A stretch of DNA of 64,000 bases from Roseibium aquae (GTDB lineage Bacteria; Pseudomonadota; Alphaproteobacteria; Rhizobiales; Stappiaceae): contig NZ_VXDC01000008.1 of the NCBI RefSeq assembly GCF_008711285.1, positions 174,311-238,310 of the forward strand. Direction: 5' to 3'. The first letter of the stretch is position 1, and the number at the start of each line of letters is the position of its first letter. The notes under the pieces were generated by a model. That model was not told the origin of the DNA, did no database searches, and was given only the letters and a program-made list of their open reading frames with translations. Made by a program: the position numbers and the translations under genes. This document shows positions 8,443 through 16,839 of the stretch, in pieces.

Positions 8443-8666
8443 AAATCGTTTTACCTTAACGTAAAAGGAATTTCCAGACCGGATAAGCTTAGAGGGTTTT
8501 GCAGCACGTGGTAAAGGGTCTGATCGGCTTTCACGGTCGACCGTGCGGCCCGCGACCGGCCCGTCACGCGCACCAGGTGCGAAACACCGTCGCCTCCCCC
8601 TACCCTTTTGCGCAGCAAGTGAGTATTGTCCGGGCAAAAATGACGGCACAACAAAGGACATGAGCC

Positions 8667-8912
8667 ATGGCGGATCACGTTACCCCGCATTTTCAAAACA
8701 CCAGCGGCCACGAATCCATCGCCATCGGGGCGCGCGAATTCATGTGTATCGGCGCAAAGCCGCCCTTCGACCACCCCCATGTCTTCCTCGACATGGGCGA
8801 TGAGACCGAGATCGTCTGCCCCTACTGCTCGACCCTCTACAAGTTCGACGACACGCTGGAGGCGGACAAATCGTCTCCTGATGACTGCACCTGGACACCT
8901 CAAGCAGCCTGA
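8667..8912 (+). CDS. CHCC zinc-finger protein (NDUFS6-like)
   Basis: An 81-residue protein with one Cys-His-Cys-Cys zinc site: Cys in EFMCIG, His in DHPHVFLD and two Cys in VCPYCSTLY. This is the zf-CHCC domain (PF10276), homologous to the C-terminal zinc domain of the mitochondrial complex I subunit NDUFS6. In alphaproteobacteria such proteins are thought to associate with complex I or its assembly, which is inference here. AAAGGA at 8653-8658 lies 8 bases before the ATG. It is followed 15 bases later by an FAD monooxygenase and is probably co-transcribed with it. Confidence 0.88.
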   Translation: MADHVTPHFQNTSGHESIAIGAREFMCIGAKPPFDHPHVFLDMGDETEIVCPYCSTLYKFDDTLEADKSSPDDCTWTPQAA

Positions 8913-8927
8913 GGACCGCGTCCGCCG

Positions 8928-10154
8928 ATGACCCAGACCGCCTTGCCCGGCGCACCAATCATCATAGCGGGCGCCGGAATTGGCGGCTTGAGCGCGGCTC
9001 TTGCGTTGAATCAGGCCGGTTTTCCCGTTCACCTTGTCGAAAAGGCGCCGGACATCCAGGAGGTCGGCGCAGGCTTGCAGCTGTCGCCCAACGCCTGTGC
9101 CGTGCTGGATTTGCTTGGCGTTCTCGACAGCGTTCGCCAAGCGGCTTTCCAGCCCGAGCGGATCCGCATCCGCAGCGGGACCACGGGCAAGGACCTTGCA
9201 GCGGTGCCGCTCGGCCGCGATGCCCGTGACCGGTACGGTTATCCCTATCTGGTTGTCCACCGGGCAGATCTGCAAAACGCTTTGCTGTCGCAGGCAGAAA
9301 AGAACCCCGGAATCGACATCCGGCTGGGGGCAAGTCTGACCCGGCCGGAACAGACCCCCTCGGGCTCTATCCTTTGCCATGTGGAAAGCCTCCATGGCGA
9401 TGACATGCTCGAGGGCCGGGCTCTGATTGCGGCGGACGGAGTTTGGTCTCGATTGCGGCCTTATGTTCGCAAGAAGTCTGGAGCACGCTTCACGGGCCAG
9501 ACGGCCTACCGGGCGACCCTGCCGGCGGACGGGCTGCCGCCACACATGCTGCGGGACACAGGGTTGTGGATGGGCCCCAATGCCCATGTCGTCCACTACC
9601 CCATCAAGGCGGGCCGGGAGCTCAACGTCATTGTCCTGATCAAGGAGGACTGGCAGGAGGAGAGCTGGTCCGGCCGTGCCGACCGGACCACCGTCATGCA
9701 GGCGCTGTCCGGGTGGTACGGAGAGCTTCGCGACCTCGTCGAACGCCCGGATCACTGGTTGAAATGGGCCCTGTGCGGCGTGCCCGCATCCGGCGGGTGG
9801 ACCAACGGCCCGATCGCCCTGCTTGGGGATGCGGCGCACGCCATGCTGCCCTTCGCCGCCCAGGGCGCGGCCATGGCCATCGAGGATGCGGCGGTGCTCG
9901 CGCAATGCCTGGCCGACGGAACCGCCAATGTCTCCAGGGCGCTCAAGGCCTATGAGGCGGCCCGCAAGGAGCGCGTCCGGAAGGTTCAGGACCTCGCCGC
10001 GCGCAATGCCTCGATTTACCACATGTCTGGTCCGCTGGCTCTGGCCCGGAACACGGCGATGCGGATGATGGGCCCCCACCGCATGGCCGCCCAAATGGCG
10101 TGGGTTTATGGCTGGAAACCGCCAAAGGCCGCGGCAAGACCGCCTTTGACCTGA
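8928..10154 (+). CDS. FAD-dependent aromatic-ring-type monooxygenase
   Basis: A 408-residue flavoprotein monooxygenase of the salicylate-hydroxylase/UbiH group. The dinucleotide fold GAGIGG is at residues 15-20, the DG motif AADGVWSRLRP is near 165, and the second FAD motif LLGDAAHAMLPFAAQGA is near 300. Family members use NAD(P)H and O2 to hydroxylate aromatic or quinone precursors. No pathway genes lie alongside, so the substrate is open. The position after the zinc-finger gene (15-base gap) suggests one transcript. The C-terminus (YGWKPPKAAARPP) is short and basic. Confidence 0.87.
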   Translation: MTQTALPGAPIIIAGAGIGGLSAALALNQAGFPVHLVEKAPDIQEVGAGLQLSPNACAVLDLLGVLDSVRQAAFQPERIRIRSGTTGKDLAAVPLGRDARDRYGYPYLVVHRADLQNALLSQAEKNPGIDIRLGASLTRPEQTPSGSILCHVESLHGDDMLEGRALIAADGVWSRLRPYVRKKSGARFTGQTAYRATLPADGLPPHMLRDTGLWMGPNAHVVHYPIKAGRELNVIVLIKEDWQEESWSGRADRTTVMQALSGWYGELRDLVERPDHWLKWALCGVPASGGWTNGPIALLGDAAHAMLPFAAQGAAMAIEDAAVLAQCLADGTANVSRALKAYEAARKERVRKVQDLAARNASIYHMSGPLALARNTAMRMMGPHRMAAQMAWVYGWKPPKAAARPPLT

Positions 10155-10227
10155 GGGCACATCGCCCTTGAGAAGCGCAGCCAGCTGGGATAAAGGCAGG
10201 CCAGATCTGTCGTCAGGAGAGCCAAGC

Positions 10228-10980
10228 ATGACCATCGCGGACAACGACACGCCCGTTACCGCGGGATTCCTCGTTATCGGCGACGAAATCCTGTCCGGCC
10301 GGACCAAGGACAAGAACATCGGTTTTCTCGCGGACTATCTCACGGCGCTCGGCATCGACCTCAAGGAGGTCCGGATCGTTCCCGATGAAAAGGGCGAGAT
10401 TGTCGACGCGGTGAACGCGCTGCGCCGCTCCCACACTTATGTCTTCACATCGGGCGGGATCGGTCCGACCCACGACGACATCACGGCCGACAGCATCGCA
10501 GCCGCCTTTGGCGTGCCGATCGATGTTGATCCGCGGGCAAGAGCGATCCTGGAAGGCCACTATCCTCCCGGCGAATTAACCCCGGCACGCCTGCGCATGG
10601 CGCGCATTCCCGAAGGCGCCGACCTGATCGAAAACCCGGTCTCGAAAGCGCCCGGGTTCCGGATCGGCAATGTTCACGTGATGGCCGGTGTCCCGATGAT
10701 CATGCAGGCCATGATGGATGCGATTGCGCCGACGCTGAAAACCGGCCGCAAGCTGATATCACGCAGCGTCGATGCCGACCTTCCCGAAAGCCGCCTCGCC
10801 GAGCGGATCGGCGAAATACAAGAAACCTATCCCGACACGCTGATCGGCTCCTATCCGCGCGCGACGGATGGCCGTTTCACCACCCAGATCGTGATCCGCT
10901 CGCGAGACGAAACGCTCCTGGCAGAAGCCACGGCAGCCGTCGAAGCAGCGGTGGCAGATGCACTCGGCCGGCAGGCCTGA
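10228..10980 (+). CDS. MoCF/CinA-N domain molybdopterin-binding-like protein
   Basis: About 250 residues with a single MoCF_biosynth (MoaB/MogA-like) domain: ITAGFLVIGDEILSG-type N-terminus, TSGGIGPTHDD in the middle and VMAGVPMIMQAM. It matches the N-terminal domain of CinA (nucleotide/NMN-related proteins) but lacks the C-terminal nicotinamide-nucleotide amidase domain. The role is uncertain. The domain is related to molybdenum-cofactor enzymes, while short homologues are often labelled competence/damage-inducible protein A. AGGAGA at 10215-10220 supports the ATG at 10228 over an in-frame start at 10168. The gpt gene begins 12 bases after its stop, suggesting an operon. Confidence 0.85.
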   Translation: MTIADNDTPVTAGFLVIGDEILSGRTKDKNIGFLADYLTALGIDLKEVRIVPDEKGEIVDAVNALRRSHTYVFTSGGIGPTHDDITADSIAAAFGVPIDVDPRARAILEGHYPPGELTPARLRMARIPEGADLIENPVSKAPGFRIGNVHVMAGVPMIMQAMMDAIAPTLKTGRKLISRSVDADLPESRLAERIGEIQETYPDTLIGSYPRATDGRFTTQIVIRSRDETLLAEATAAVEAAVADALGRQA

Positions 10981-10992
10981 AAAGGAAACCCC

Positions 10993-11502
10993 ATGGAAAA
11001 TCCTGCACAAGACAAAGCGTTCCCCGTTTCCTGGGACATGTTACATCGCGATGCGCGGGCGCTGGCATGGCGCCTCTCGAGCCTGGGCGAATGGAAGGCG
11101 ATTGTCTGCATCACGCGCGGCGGGCTTGTCCCGGCCGGGATCGTGGCACGCGAACTCGGCATCCGGACCATCGAAACGGTCTGCGTGGCGTCCTATCACG
11201 ACTATGACAATCAGGGTGAACTGCGGGTCATCAAACCCGTCGACCCGAAGGTGATCGATCTGGAACAAGGCGAAGGCAGCGGCGTCCTGGTCATCGACGA
11301 CCTGGTTGACACTGGCAAAACGGCAAAGGTTGTCCGCCAAATGTTGCCCAAGGCGCATTTCGCCACCGTTTACGCCAAGCCGGTGGGCGTGCCGATGGTC
11401 GATACGTTCGTCACGGAGGTTTCGCAGGACACGTGGATCTATTTCCCATGGGACATGGGCTGGCAGTTCCAGCCGCCGCTGTCCCGCGACACGGCCGGCT
11501 GA
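10993..11502 (+). CDS. gpt: xanthine phosphoribosyltransferase
   Basis: A 169-residue type I phosphoribosyltransferase that salvages xanthine (and guanine) with PRPP to form XMP or GMP. The PRPP-binding motif [13 protein letters not shown] is at about residues 97-109, and RGGLVPAG forms the PP loop near 42. The C-terminal [11 protein letters not shown] region matches Gpt-type enzymes. It acts in the cytoplasm and complements the de novo purine genes elsewhere in the window. The coding region is followed by a strong intrinsic terminator. Confidence 0.93.
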   Translation: MENPAQDKAFPVSWDMLHRDARALAWRLSSLGEWKAIVCITRGGLVPAGIVARELGIRTIETVCVASYHDYDNQGELRVIKPVDPKVIDLEQGEGSGVLVIDDLVDTGKTAKVVRQMLPKAHFATVYAKPVGVPMVDTFVTEVSQDTWIYFPWDMGWQFQPPLSRDTAG

Positions 11503-11522
11503 TTCGCGGTCAGGTTCCCTTG

Positions 11523-11551
11523 AAGCCCCGGTTTTTCCGGGGCTTTTTGTT
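11523..11551 (+). terminator. intrinsic terminator after gpt
   Basis: A perfect 9-bp stem, AAGCCCCGG (11523-11531) with CCGGGGCTT (11537-11545), encloses a TTTTT loop and runs into a T-rich tail. This ends the CinA-N/gpt transcript. Confidence 0.9.
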
Positions 11552-11774
11552 TGCGCACTTGCCAGCTGGCCGGTGGCCCCGGATATCCGGCGCGATTGCC
11601 GTTGCAGATCGGTCACAGCTGCGGGCATGCGCCACGCGCAGACCCGATCCTCACGCCGAGGTGATCCGTCCGCCGCTTTTCGGGCGCAATTCTGGTGGTA
11701 TCAGGCGCCAGAACCGGGCCCCTGCACATCACCCGGGCCAATGCCCGCGCACGATACACGACAAAGGAACGACA

Positions 11775-12443
11775 ATGATTTCCCGCCGCATGTTTATGGT
11801 CTCCGGCACCGCTGCGCTTCTTGCCGGTTGTGCAAGCAGCGGGAGGATGCAATCCGCAGACCCGGTCACATCCCAGGCTCCAAGAAGCCGGTTCGACCCG
11901 CGATACGTTCAAATGTACAGCGCCATGCCGGCCGAAAAATTTCCGATCCCGGCGGTGGATCTGACCAAGATCGATCCCGTGTACTACCGCCAGCTCGTGA
12001 ACTACAGTTCTCCGGAGCCCGTTGGGACCATCATCGTCGATACGCCCAACCGTTTCCTCTACCTGACCATGGAAAACGGCAAGGCCATGCGCTACGGCGT
12101 CGGCATCGGCCGGGCCGGATTCGAGTGGGGTGGCAGTGCCCGCATCGCCTACAAGCGCCAATGGCCCCGCTGGACACCGCCTGCGGACATGATCGCCCGC
12201 GAGCCGGAACTCGAGAAATACCGCAATGGCATGGACCCCGGATTGGGAAACCCGCTGGGCGCACGCGCGCTCTATATCTTCGAGGGTGGCAAGGACACGC
12301 TCTACCGGGTCCACGGGACGTCCGAGGACTGGTCGATCGGCCGCGCCGTTTCCTCCGGATGCGTCCGCCTTCTTCAACAAGACATCATCGACCTGTACAA
12401 TTGGGTCCCGGACAATTCGCGCATCATCGTGCTCCAAGCCTGA
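11775..12443 (+). CDS. L,D-transpeptidase lipoprotein (YkuD), tandem copy A
   Basis: A 222-residue protein with an N-terminal SRRMFMVSG twin-arginine-like start and a lipobox LLAGC (lipidated Cys at residue 19). The YkuD catalytic site is complete: His180 in YRVHGT and Cys196 in SSGCVR. Such enzymes form 3-3 crosslinks in peptidoglycan or attach lipoproteins and outer-membrane proteins to it. It is predicted to be tethered to a membrane facing the periplasm. AAAGGA at 11763-11768 supports the ATG at 11775; the frame is open further upstream across the gpt terminator and that part is not coding. A close paralogue follows 147 bases downstream. Confidence 0.92.
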   Translation: MISRRMFMVSGTAALLAGCASSGRMQSADPVTSQAPRSRFDPRYVQMYSAMPAEKFPIPAVDLTKIDPVYYRQLVNYSSPEPVGTIIVDTPNRFLYLTMENGKAMRYGVGIGRAGFEWGGSARIAYKRQWPRWTPPADMIAREPELEKYRNGMDPGLGNPLGARALYIFEGGKDTLYRVHGTSEDWSIGRAVSSGCVRLLQQDIIDLYNWVPDNSRIIVLQA

Positions 12444-12590
12444 CGGCCCGAGGCCACGGCCGGTCGATCGCGCTCGGCCCCATGGTTAACCGACTGTTAC
12501 CGGCTGGCGTTTATCGTTGGCGGCACGAAGGGCTCGCTCAAGCCTGTGCTGCGAGAACGGGACGACCACCTCAACAGGGGACACACATCG

Positions 12591-13280
12591 ATGCTGTCGC
12601 GCCGCGTCTTTCTGATGACTTCGGCCGGGGCCATTCTGGCCGGATGCAACACCACACGGACATTGCCCCCGGCACCGGGCACCGCCCGATCCTCCGCTGC
12701 CGACAGCATGCCCGCCGCCACCGCATTTGCGCAGACCGACTACACCCGGATCTACGGCCCGCGTCCGGACGAGCCCTTTCCACTGCCCGCTGTCGATATC
12801 AGCCAAGTTGACCCGATCTACTACCGCCAACGGGTGAATTACGCCACCTCCGAAGGCCCGGGCACGATCATTGTCGATACGCCCAACCGGTTTCTCTATT
12901 ACGTGGAACCGGACGGCAAGGCCATGCGCTATGGCGTCGGCATCGGCCGGGCCGGCTTCGACTGGGGCGGCACCGCCCGCATCGGGGCCAAACGGGAATG
13001 GCCGAAATGGTTCCCGCCAAAGGAAATGCGCGAACGCCAGCCGGAACTGGAAAAATACGCCAATGGCATGGAACCGGGCCTGAACAACCCGCTGGGAGCC
13101 CGTGCGCTTTACATATATGAAGGCCAGAAGGACACGCTTTACCGCGTCCACGGAACACCGGAAGCCTGGTCCATCGGCAAAGCGGTTTCGTCCGGCTGCG
13201 TCCGCATGCTGCAGCAGGATATCATCGACTTGTATGGACGGGTCGCCCTCAACTCGAAGATCGTTGTCAAACAGGCCTGA
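12591..13280 (+). CDS. L,D-transpeptidase lipoprotein (YkuD), tandem copy B
   Basis: A 229-residue paralogue of the preceding protein. Both share the SRR start, a lipobox (ILAGC, Cys19), the stretch TIIVDTPNRFLY, the stretch GVGIGRAGF and the active site (His187 in YRVHGT, Cys203 in SSGCVR). Copy B has a longer, Ala/Pro-rich linker after the lipobox. AGGGG about 10 bases upstream supports the ATG at 12591. The pair appears to be a tandem duplication. A TTAA-N7-TTAC box at 12486-12500 lies between them and may give copy B its own promoter control. Confidence 0.92.
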   Translation: MLSRRVFLMTSAGAILAGCNTTRTLPPAPGTARSSAADSMPAATAFAQTDYTRIYGPRPDEPFPLPAVDISQVDPIYYRQRVNYATSEGPGTIIVDTPNRFLYYVEPDGKAMRYGVGIGRAGFDWGGTARIGAKREWPKWFPPKEMRERQPELEKYANGMEPGLNNPLGARALYIYEGQKDTLYRVHGTPEAWSIGKAVSSGCVRMLQQDIIDLYGRVALNSKIVVKQA

Positions 13281-13292
13281 CGCACGAAAGCC

Positions 13293-13997
13293 TCAGATTT
13301 CAAGCCGCACGGCCCGGTTCACGGCGATCCCGGTTGTCGTGACCTCGCAGCCGATGGCATAGGCCTCGACCCCTGCCGCAATCGCCGCTTCATAGGCCTT
13401 GGCATAGGCCGGGTCGATATCGGCCGCCAGCTTGAGCCGGTCGCAATCCGGCCGCTGGACCAGGAACACCATGGCGGCCCGATGCCCCTCGCGCACCATG
13501 GCTGCCAGTTCGCCAAGATGCTTCGCCCCGCGGGCCGTCACGGAGTCTGGAAATTCCGCCAATCCGGGAACCCGCATCAAGTGAACATTCTTGACCTCCA
13601 CATAGGTCCGCGCGTGGCTGCCACCTTCGAGCAGGATGTCGATGCGCGAGTTCTGGCCGTATTTCACTTCCCTCTTGAGCATATCGAACCCGTTCAGGTC
13701 CGGGATCCGCCCATCCAGAAGCCCTTCTTCGACCAGCTTGTTCGGGTACCCTGTGTTGATGCCCACAAGAGCGCCATCCGCCTCGACGATCTCCAGCGAA
13801 TACCTGAGCTTGCGTTTCGGATTGTCCGAGCGCGAAACCCAGACCTTGGAACCGGGGGCCTTGAGCCCGAGCATGGAGCCGGGATTGGCACAATGGGCCG
13901 TGACCTCGCTGCCATCCGAATCCAGAACGATGTCGGCCAGGAACCGCTTGTGGCGCTTGACCAGCCGGCCACTCTCAAGCGGGACGGGGAATTGCAT
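13293..13997 (-). CDS. sfsA: SfsA family sugar fermentation stimulation protein
   Basis: A 234-residue protein matching SfsA throughout: [14 protein letters not shown] near the N-terminus, [22 protein letters not shown] and DILLEGG, then YVEVKNVHL and the C-terminal FLVQRPDCD. The nuclease-like EVKN core and an N-terminal OB-like domain have been noted in the family, but the cellular role remains unclear. The ATG at 13997 has AAGG 8 bases upstream and is preferred over a GTG at 14006. It is the gene downstream of trkH on the same strand, with only 21 bases between, so co-transcription is likely. Confidence 0.92.
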   Translation of the reverse strand: MQFPVPLESGRLVKRHKRFLADIVLDSDGSEVTAHCANPGSMLGLKAPGSKVWVSRSDNPKRKLRYSLEIVEADGALVGINTGYPNKLVEEGLLDGRIPDLNGFDMLKREVKYGQNSRIDILLEGGSHARTYVEVKNVHLMRVPGLAEFPDSVTARGAKHLGELAAMVREGHRAAMVFLVQRPDCDRLKLAADIDPAYAKAYEAAIAAGVEAYAIGCEVTTTGIAVNRAVRLEI

Positions 13998-14018
13998 GAA
14001 ACACACCTTGGTTTCGGA

Positions 14019-15479
14019 TCATTTGGACCAGAAATCCGGGTCCATCAGCACAAGAACGGTGAACAGTTCCAGGCGCCCGATCAGCATGGCAAAGGACAGG
14101 AGCCATTTGGCCCCGTCCGGCAGCGGCGCGAAATTGCCCGAAGGTCCGATGATCGGACCAAGTCCGGGTCCCACATTGCCCACGGCGGTGGCCGCCGCGG
14201 ACAGGGCTGTCACCAGGTCCAGATCGAAAAAAGACAGGGCAACGGTGATGACGCCGACTGTGCCCATGTAGACCACCAGAAACGCCAAAACCGAAAAGGA
14301 CAATTCCGGTGTGAGCCGCGTTCCGCCATATTCTTCCGACATCACCCGGTTCGGCCGGACCATGCGGCGCAAATGCGCGCGCACCGTTCCGAAAAAGACC
14401 AGAAACCGGAACATCTTGATCCCGCCCGTGGTCGACCCCGTACACCCGCCGACAAACATGAGCAGCAAGCCAATGCCGATGACCGGCGGTCCCCATTCGG
14501 TGAAATCGCCCAGCGCGTAGCCCGTGCCCGTCACGATCGACACCACGTTGAACGTGGCCTTCAGCAAAGCTTCGTCGAAGGGAAAGCCCATCTTCACGCC
14601 CAGATACACGGTGAGCGACAGGGACACCAGGGCCAGAAATCCGAGCAAGGCGCGGACCTGAGGATCCCGCCACAAGAGCAGCGGCTGGCCGCGCAGGGCC
14701 TGAATGATCATGACAAAGGGCAAGGCGCCAATGATCATGAAGACCACGGCCACCCACCCGGAGGCGGGATTGGTGAAATAGCTGAACGACAGGTCCTTGG
14801 TGGAATATCCGCCGGTGGCGATCGTGGTCAGCGCATGGTTGAAGGCATCGAACAGATTCATTCCGGTCGCCAGATAGGCGATGATGCACAAAATGGTCAG
14901 AAAGACATAGGCCATCCCGATCAAGCGGATCAACTCGACGGACCGGCTCACGATCTTTTCCGAGCGATCGGAGTTTTCGCTTTGAAACAGCTGCATTCCG
15001 CCGATCCGCAGGAAAGGCAGAAGCACGATCGCCATAACGATGATGCCGACACCGCCCATCCATTGCAGCATGGACCGCCAGACAAGAAGACCCGGCGGCA
15101 GGTCATCCAGACCAGACAGAACGGTGGAACCGGTTGTCGTAAATCCCGAGACCGCCTCGAACACGGCGTCCGCATAGCCGATGCCCAGCCACAGGAACGG
15201 CAGCGCTCCGAAGGCGGGCAGCGTTGCCCAGGCCAGCGTGGTCAAGATGAAGGTCTGGCGGGTGTCCAGGCCCTTTTCGAGCGAACCGCCAACGGCAATT
15301 GACAGGAGCATGCCGACCAGTCCGGTCAAAAGGGCCGAAAAGACAAAGGCCTGCCAGTCCGGGTTTTTCTGGGCGACATCCACGATGGCCGGGATCAGCA
15401 TCGCCGTGGCGAGCCCCACATAGAGAAAACCGAGAACGTTGAGAACGGGGCGGAAAGAAATCAAGCCAGGAGCGTCCAC
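14019..15479 (-). CDS. trkH: TrkH-family potassium uptake protein
   Basis: A 486-residue membrane protein with about ten hydrophobic segments and the four P-loop repeats of the K+ filter: TTTGST, TTIATGGYS, IVTGTGYA and AVGNVGPG. TrkH forms the membrane channel subunit of the Trk K+ uptake system and normally needs the cytoplasmic NAD-binding partner TrkA, which is not in this window. The segment GCTGSTTGG is the family gating-loop signature. Translation starts at GTG 15479, with no strong ribosome-binding site, so the exact start is uncertain. The downstream gene is sfsA. Confidence 0.93.
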   Translation of the reverse strand: MDAPGLISFRPVLNVLGFLYVGLATAMLIPAIVDVAQKNPDWQAFVFSALLTGLVGMLLSIAVGGSLEKGLDTRQTFILTTLAWATLPAFGALPFLWLGIGYADAVFEAVSGFTTTGSTVLSGLDDLPPGLLVWRSMLQWMGGVGIIVMAIVLLPFLRIGGMQLFQSENSDRSEKIVSRSVELIRLIGMAYVFLTILCIIAYLATGMNLFDAFNHALTTIATGGYSTKDLSFSYFTNPASGWVAVVFMIIGALPFVMIIQALRGQPLLLWRDPQVRALLGFLALVSLSLTVYLGVKMGFPFDEALLKATFNVVSIVTGTGYALGDFTEWGPPVIGIGLLLMFVGGCTGSTTGGIKMFRFLVFFGTVRAHLRRMVRPNRVMSEEYGGTRLTPELSFSVLAFLVVYMGTVGVITVALSFFDLDLVTALSAAATAVGNVGPGLGPIIGPSGNFAPLPDGAKWLLSFAMLIGRLELFTVLVLMDPDFWSK

Positions 15480-15611
15480 GCGCGCATGCGGCCGGAGCCG
15501 GAACTGCAGGGATAAAAAATTTCAATGCGGAGGTTAATTAGCCTGTTTCGGCGGCTTTTCCAATCGCAAGGCTACGGATACAGGCCCTCGCCCACATAAG
15601 AGGCACACCTG

Positions 15612-15641
15612 CTCATAATTTGCCCCATGAGCAATTTTGCT
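15612..15641. promoter_or_regulatory. nested inverted repeats upstream of the ABC importer operon
   Basis: CTCAT (15612-15616) pairs with ATGAG (15627-15631). AGCAA-TT-TTGCT (15630-15641) is a perfect palindrome immediately after. They lie about 65-95 bases before the binding-protein gene and could be an operator. No riboswitch core was recognised here. Confidence 0.3.
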
Positions 15642-15704
15642 TGATTGTTGTGCAAACGCTCGTCAGTCTAAGCCCCAAGAGTGCCATCGACTTACGAGGA
15701 TACC

Positions 15705-16715
15705 ATGCGACGTCTATTGTGTTTTGCCCTTGCAACAACCCTGTGCGCCTCGGCTGCCATCGCGCAAACCGATGTGAAATTCACGCTGGACTGGAAGTTC
15801 GAAGCGCCATCCGCGCCCTTCTTCATTGCCCAGGACCGGGGATATTTCGAGGAAGAGGGACTGAACGTCACGATCGACAGCGGCGCTGGATCACGCGAAT
15901 CCATCCCGCGCGTCGCAACGGGGGCCTACGATATGGGCTTCGGGGACATCAACGCCCTCATCAAGCTGATGGACGAGCAGCCAGACCTCAAGGTCAAGGC
16001 CGTCATGATGGCCTATGAGCGCCCGCCGTTCGCCGTTATCGGCCGCAAGAGCCAAGGGGTGACCGAAGATCCGAAGTCGCTTGAAGGCAAGACACTGGGA
16101 GCGCCGCCACCCGATGCGGCTTTCGGGCAATGGCCGGCCTTTGTGGAGGTCGCCGGGCTCGACACGTCCGGGATCACCATCGAGAATGTGGGCTTTCCGG
16201 TGCGCGAACCGATGCTGGCCCAAGGCCAGGTCGACGCCATCTTCGGCTTCTCCTTCTCTTCCGTGATCAACCTGAAAGCCCAGGGTGTGGATGAGGATGA
16301 CATTGCCCTCATCATGATGGGCGAGCACGGGCTCGACCTCTATGGCAACGTGGTCATGGTGAATACGGATTTCGCGGCTGAAAACCCGGAGGCCGTCAAA
16401 GGCTTCGTCCGTGCGCTTATCCGCGGCTACCTGGACACGATCCAGGACCCGGCTGCCTCTGTTCCCTACGTTCTCAAGCGCAACGGCGTTCTGGACGAAG
16501 CGGTGGAAATCGACCGGATCAACATGGCCGTGGAAGGCTCGATGGCAACCCCGGCGGTGCGGGAAAACGGGTTTGGAGGCGTCGACATGGCCAAACTCGC
16601 CAAGTCCATCGAATATCTGAAGACATCCATGGGCGTCAGCGATACGCCCCCGGCGCCGGAGCGCGTCTTTGACAGTTCCTATCTGCCGCCGGCCGAAGAG
16701 CGCATGCTGCCCTGA
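15705..16715 (+). CDS. ABC transporter periplasmic binding protein, NMT1/SsuA family
   Basis: About 336 residues with a Sec signal peptide (MRRLLCFALATTLCASAAIAQ) and the NMT1/THI5-like fold. The opening is FTLDWKFEA, then FFIAQDRGYFEEEGL, VATGAYDMGFGD and later LAQGQVDAIFGF. Family members bind nitrate, sulfonates, riboflavin or thiamine pyrimidine precursors. The start LDW is shared with pyrimidine- and riboflavin-type members, but the ligand cannot be fixed by eye. Start at ATG 15705, with GAGGA just upstream, rather than a GTG at 15681. It is the first gene of a three-gene importer, followed by the ATPase and permease. Confidence 0.88.
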   Translation: MRRLLCFALATTLCASAAIAQTDVKFTLDWKFEAPSAPFFIAQDRGYFEEEGLNVTIDSGAGSRESIPRVATGAYDMGFGDINALIKLMDEQPDLKVKAVMMAYERPPFAVIGRKSQGVTEDPKSLEGKTLGAPPPDAAFGQWPAFVEVAGLDTSGITIENVGFPVREPMLAQGQVDAIFGFSFSSVINLKAQGVDEDDIALIMMGEHGLDLYGNVVMVNTDFAAENPEAVKGFVRALIRGYLDTIQDPAASVPYVLKRNGVLDEAVEIDRINMAVEGSMATPAVRENGFGGVDMAKLAKSIEYLKTSMGVSDTPPAPERVFDSSYLPPAEERMLP

Positions 16716-16734
16716 CGCAGGTCTCATGCCCCCC

Positions 16735-16758
16735 TCCCGCCGGCGTGATCCGGCGGGA
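16735..16758 (+). terminator. hairpin between binding protein and ATPase genes
   Basis: A perfect 9-bp stem, TCCCGCCGG (16735-16743) with CCGGCGGGA (16750-16758), encloses a 6-base loop. No T tract follows, so it is more likely an mRNA-stabilising or attenuating hairpin that raises binding-protein levels relative to the downstream genes. Confidence 0.5.
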
Positions 16759-16839
16759 AGAACGGCTCGCTTGCCATCTGGCAATTTTTCCCCTTGCATG
16801 GAATGAGAACAGCAAAATGCGCGGCAACAAGGAGCGCCC

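Noticed and set aside
8451..10319. 622-codon minus-strand open frame
   Set aside because: It lies opposite the intact FAD monooxygenase gene, and its composition is what a GC-rich gene gives on its complement. No recognisable domain or start site.
11433..11774. N-terminal extension of L,D-transpeptidase copy A
   Set aside because: The open frame continues upstream through the gpt gene and its terminator, but the lipobox signal and ribosome-binding site fix the start at 11775.
13482..15302. 606-codon plus-strand open frame
   Set aside because: It overlaps sfsA and trkH on the other strand, and its translation is His/Gln/Arg-rich with no membrane or catalytic pattern.
15540..15704. TPP or FMN riboswitch before the importer
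   Set aside because: None of the conserved cores (for example CTGAGA or AGGGTGAAATTCCC) is present.
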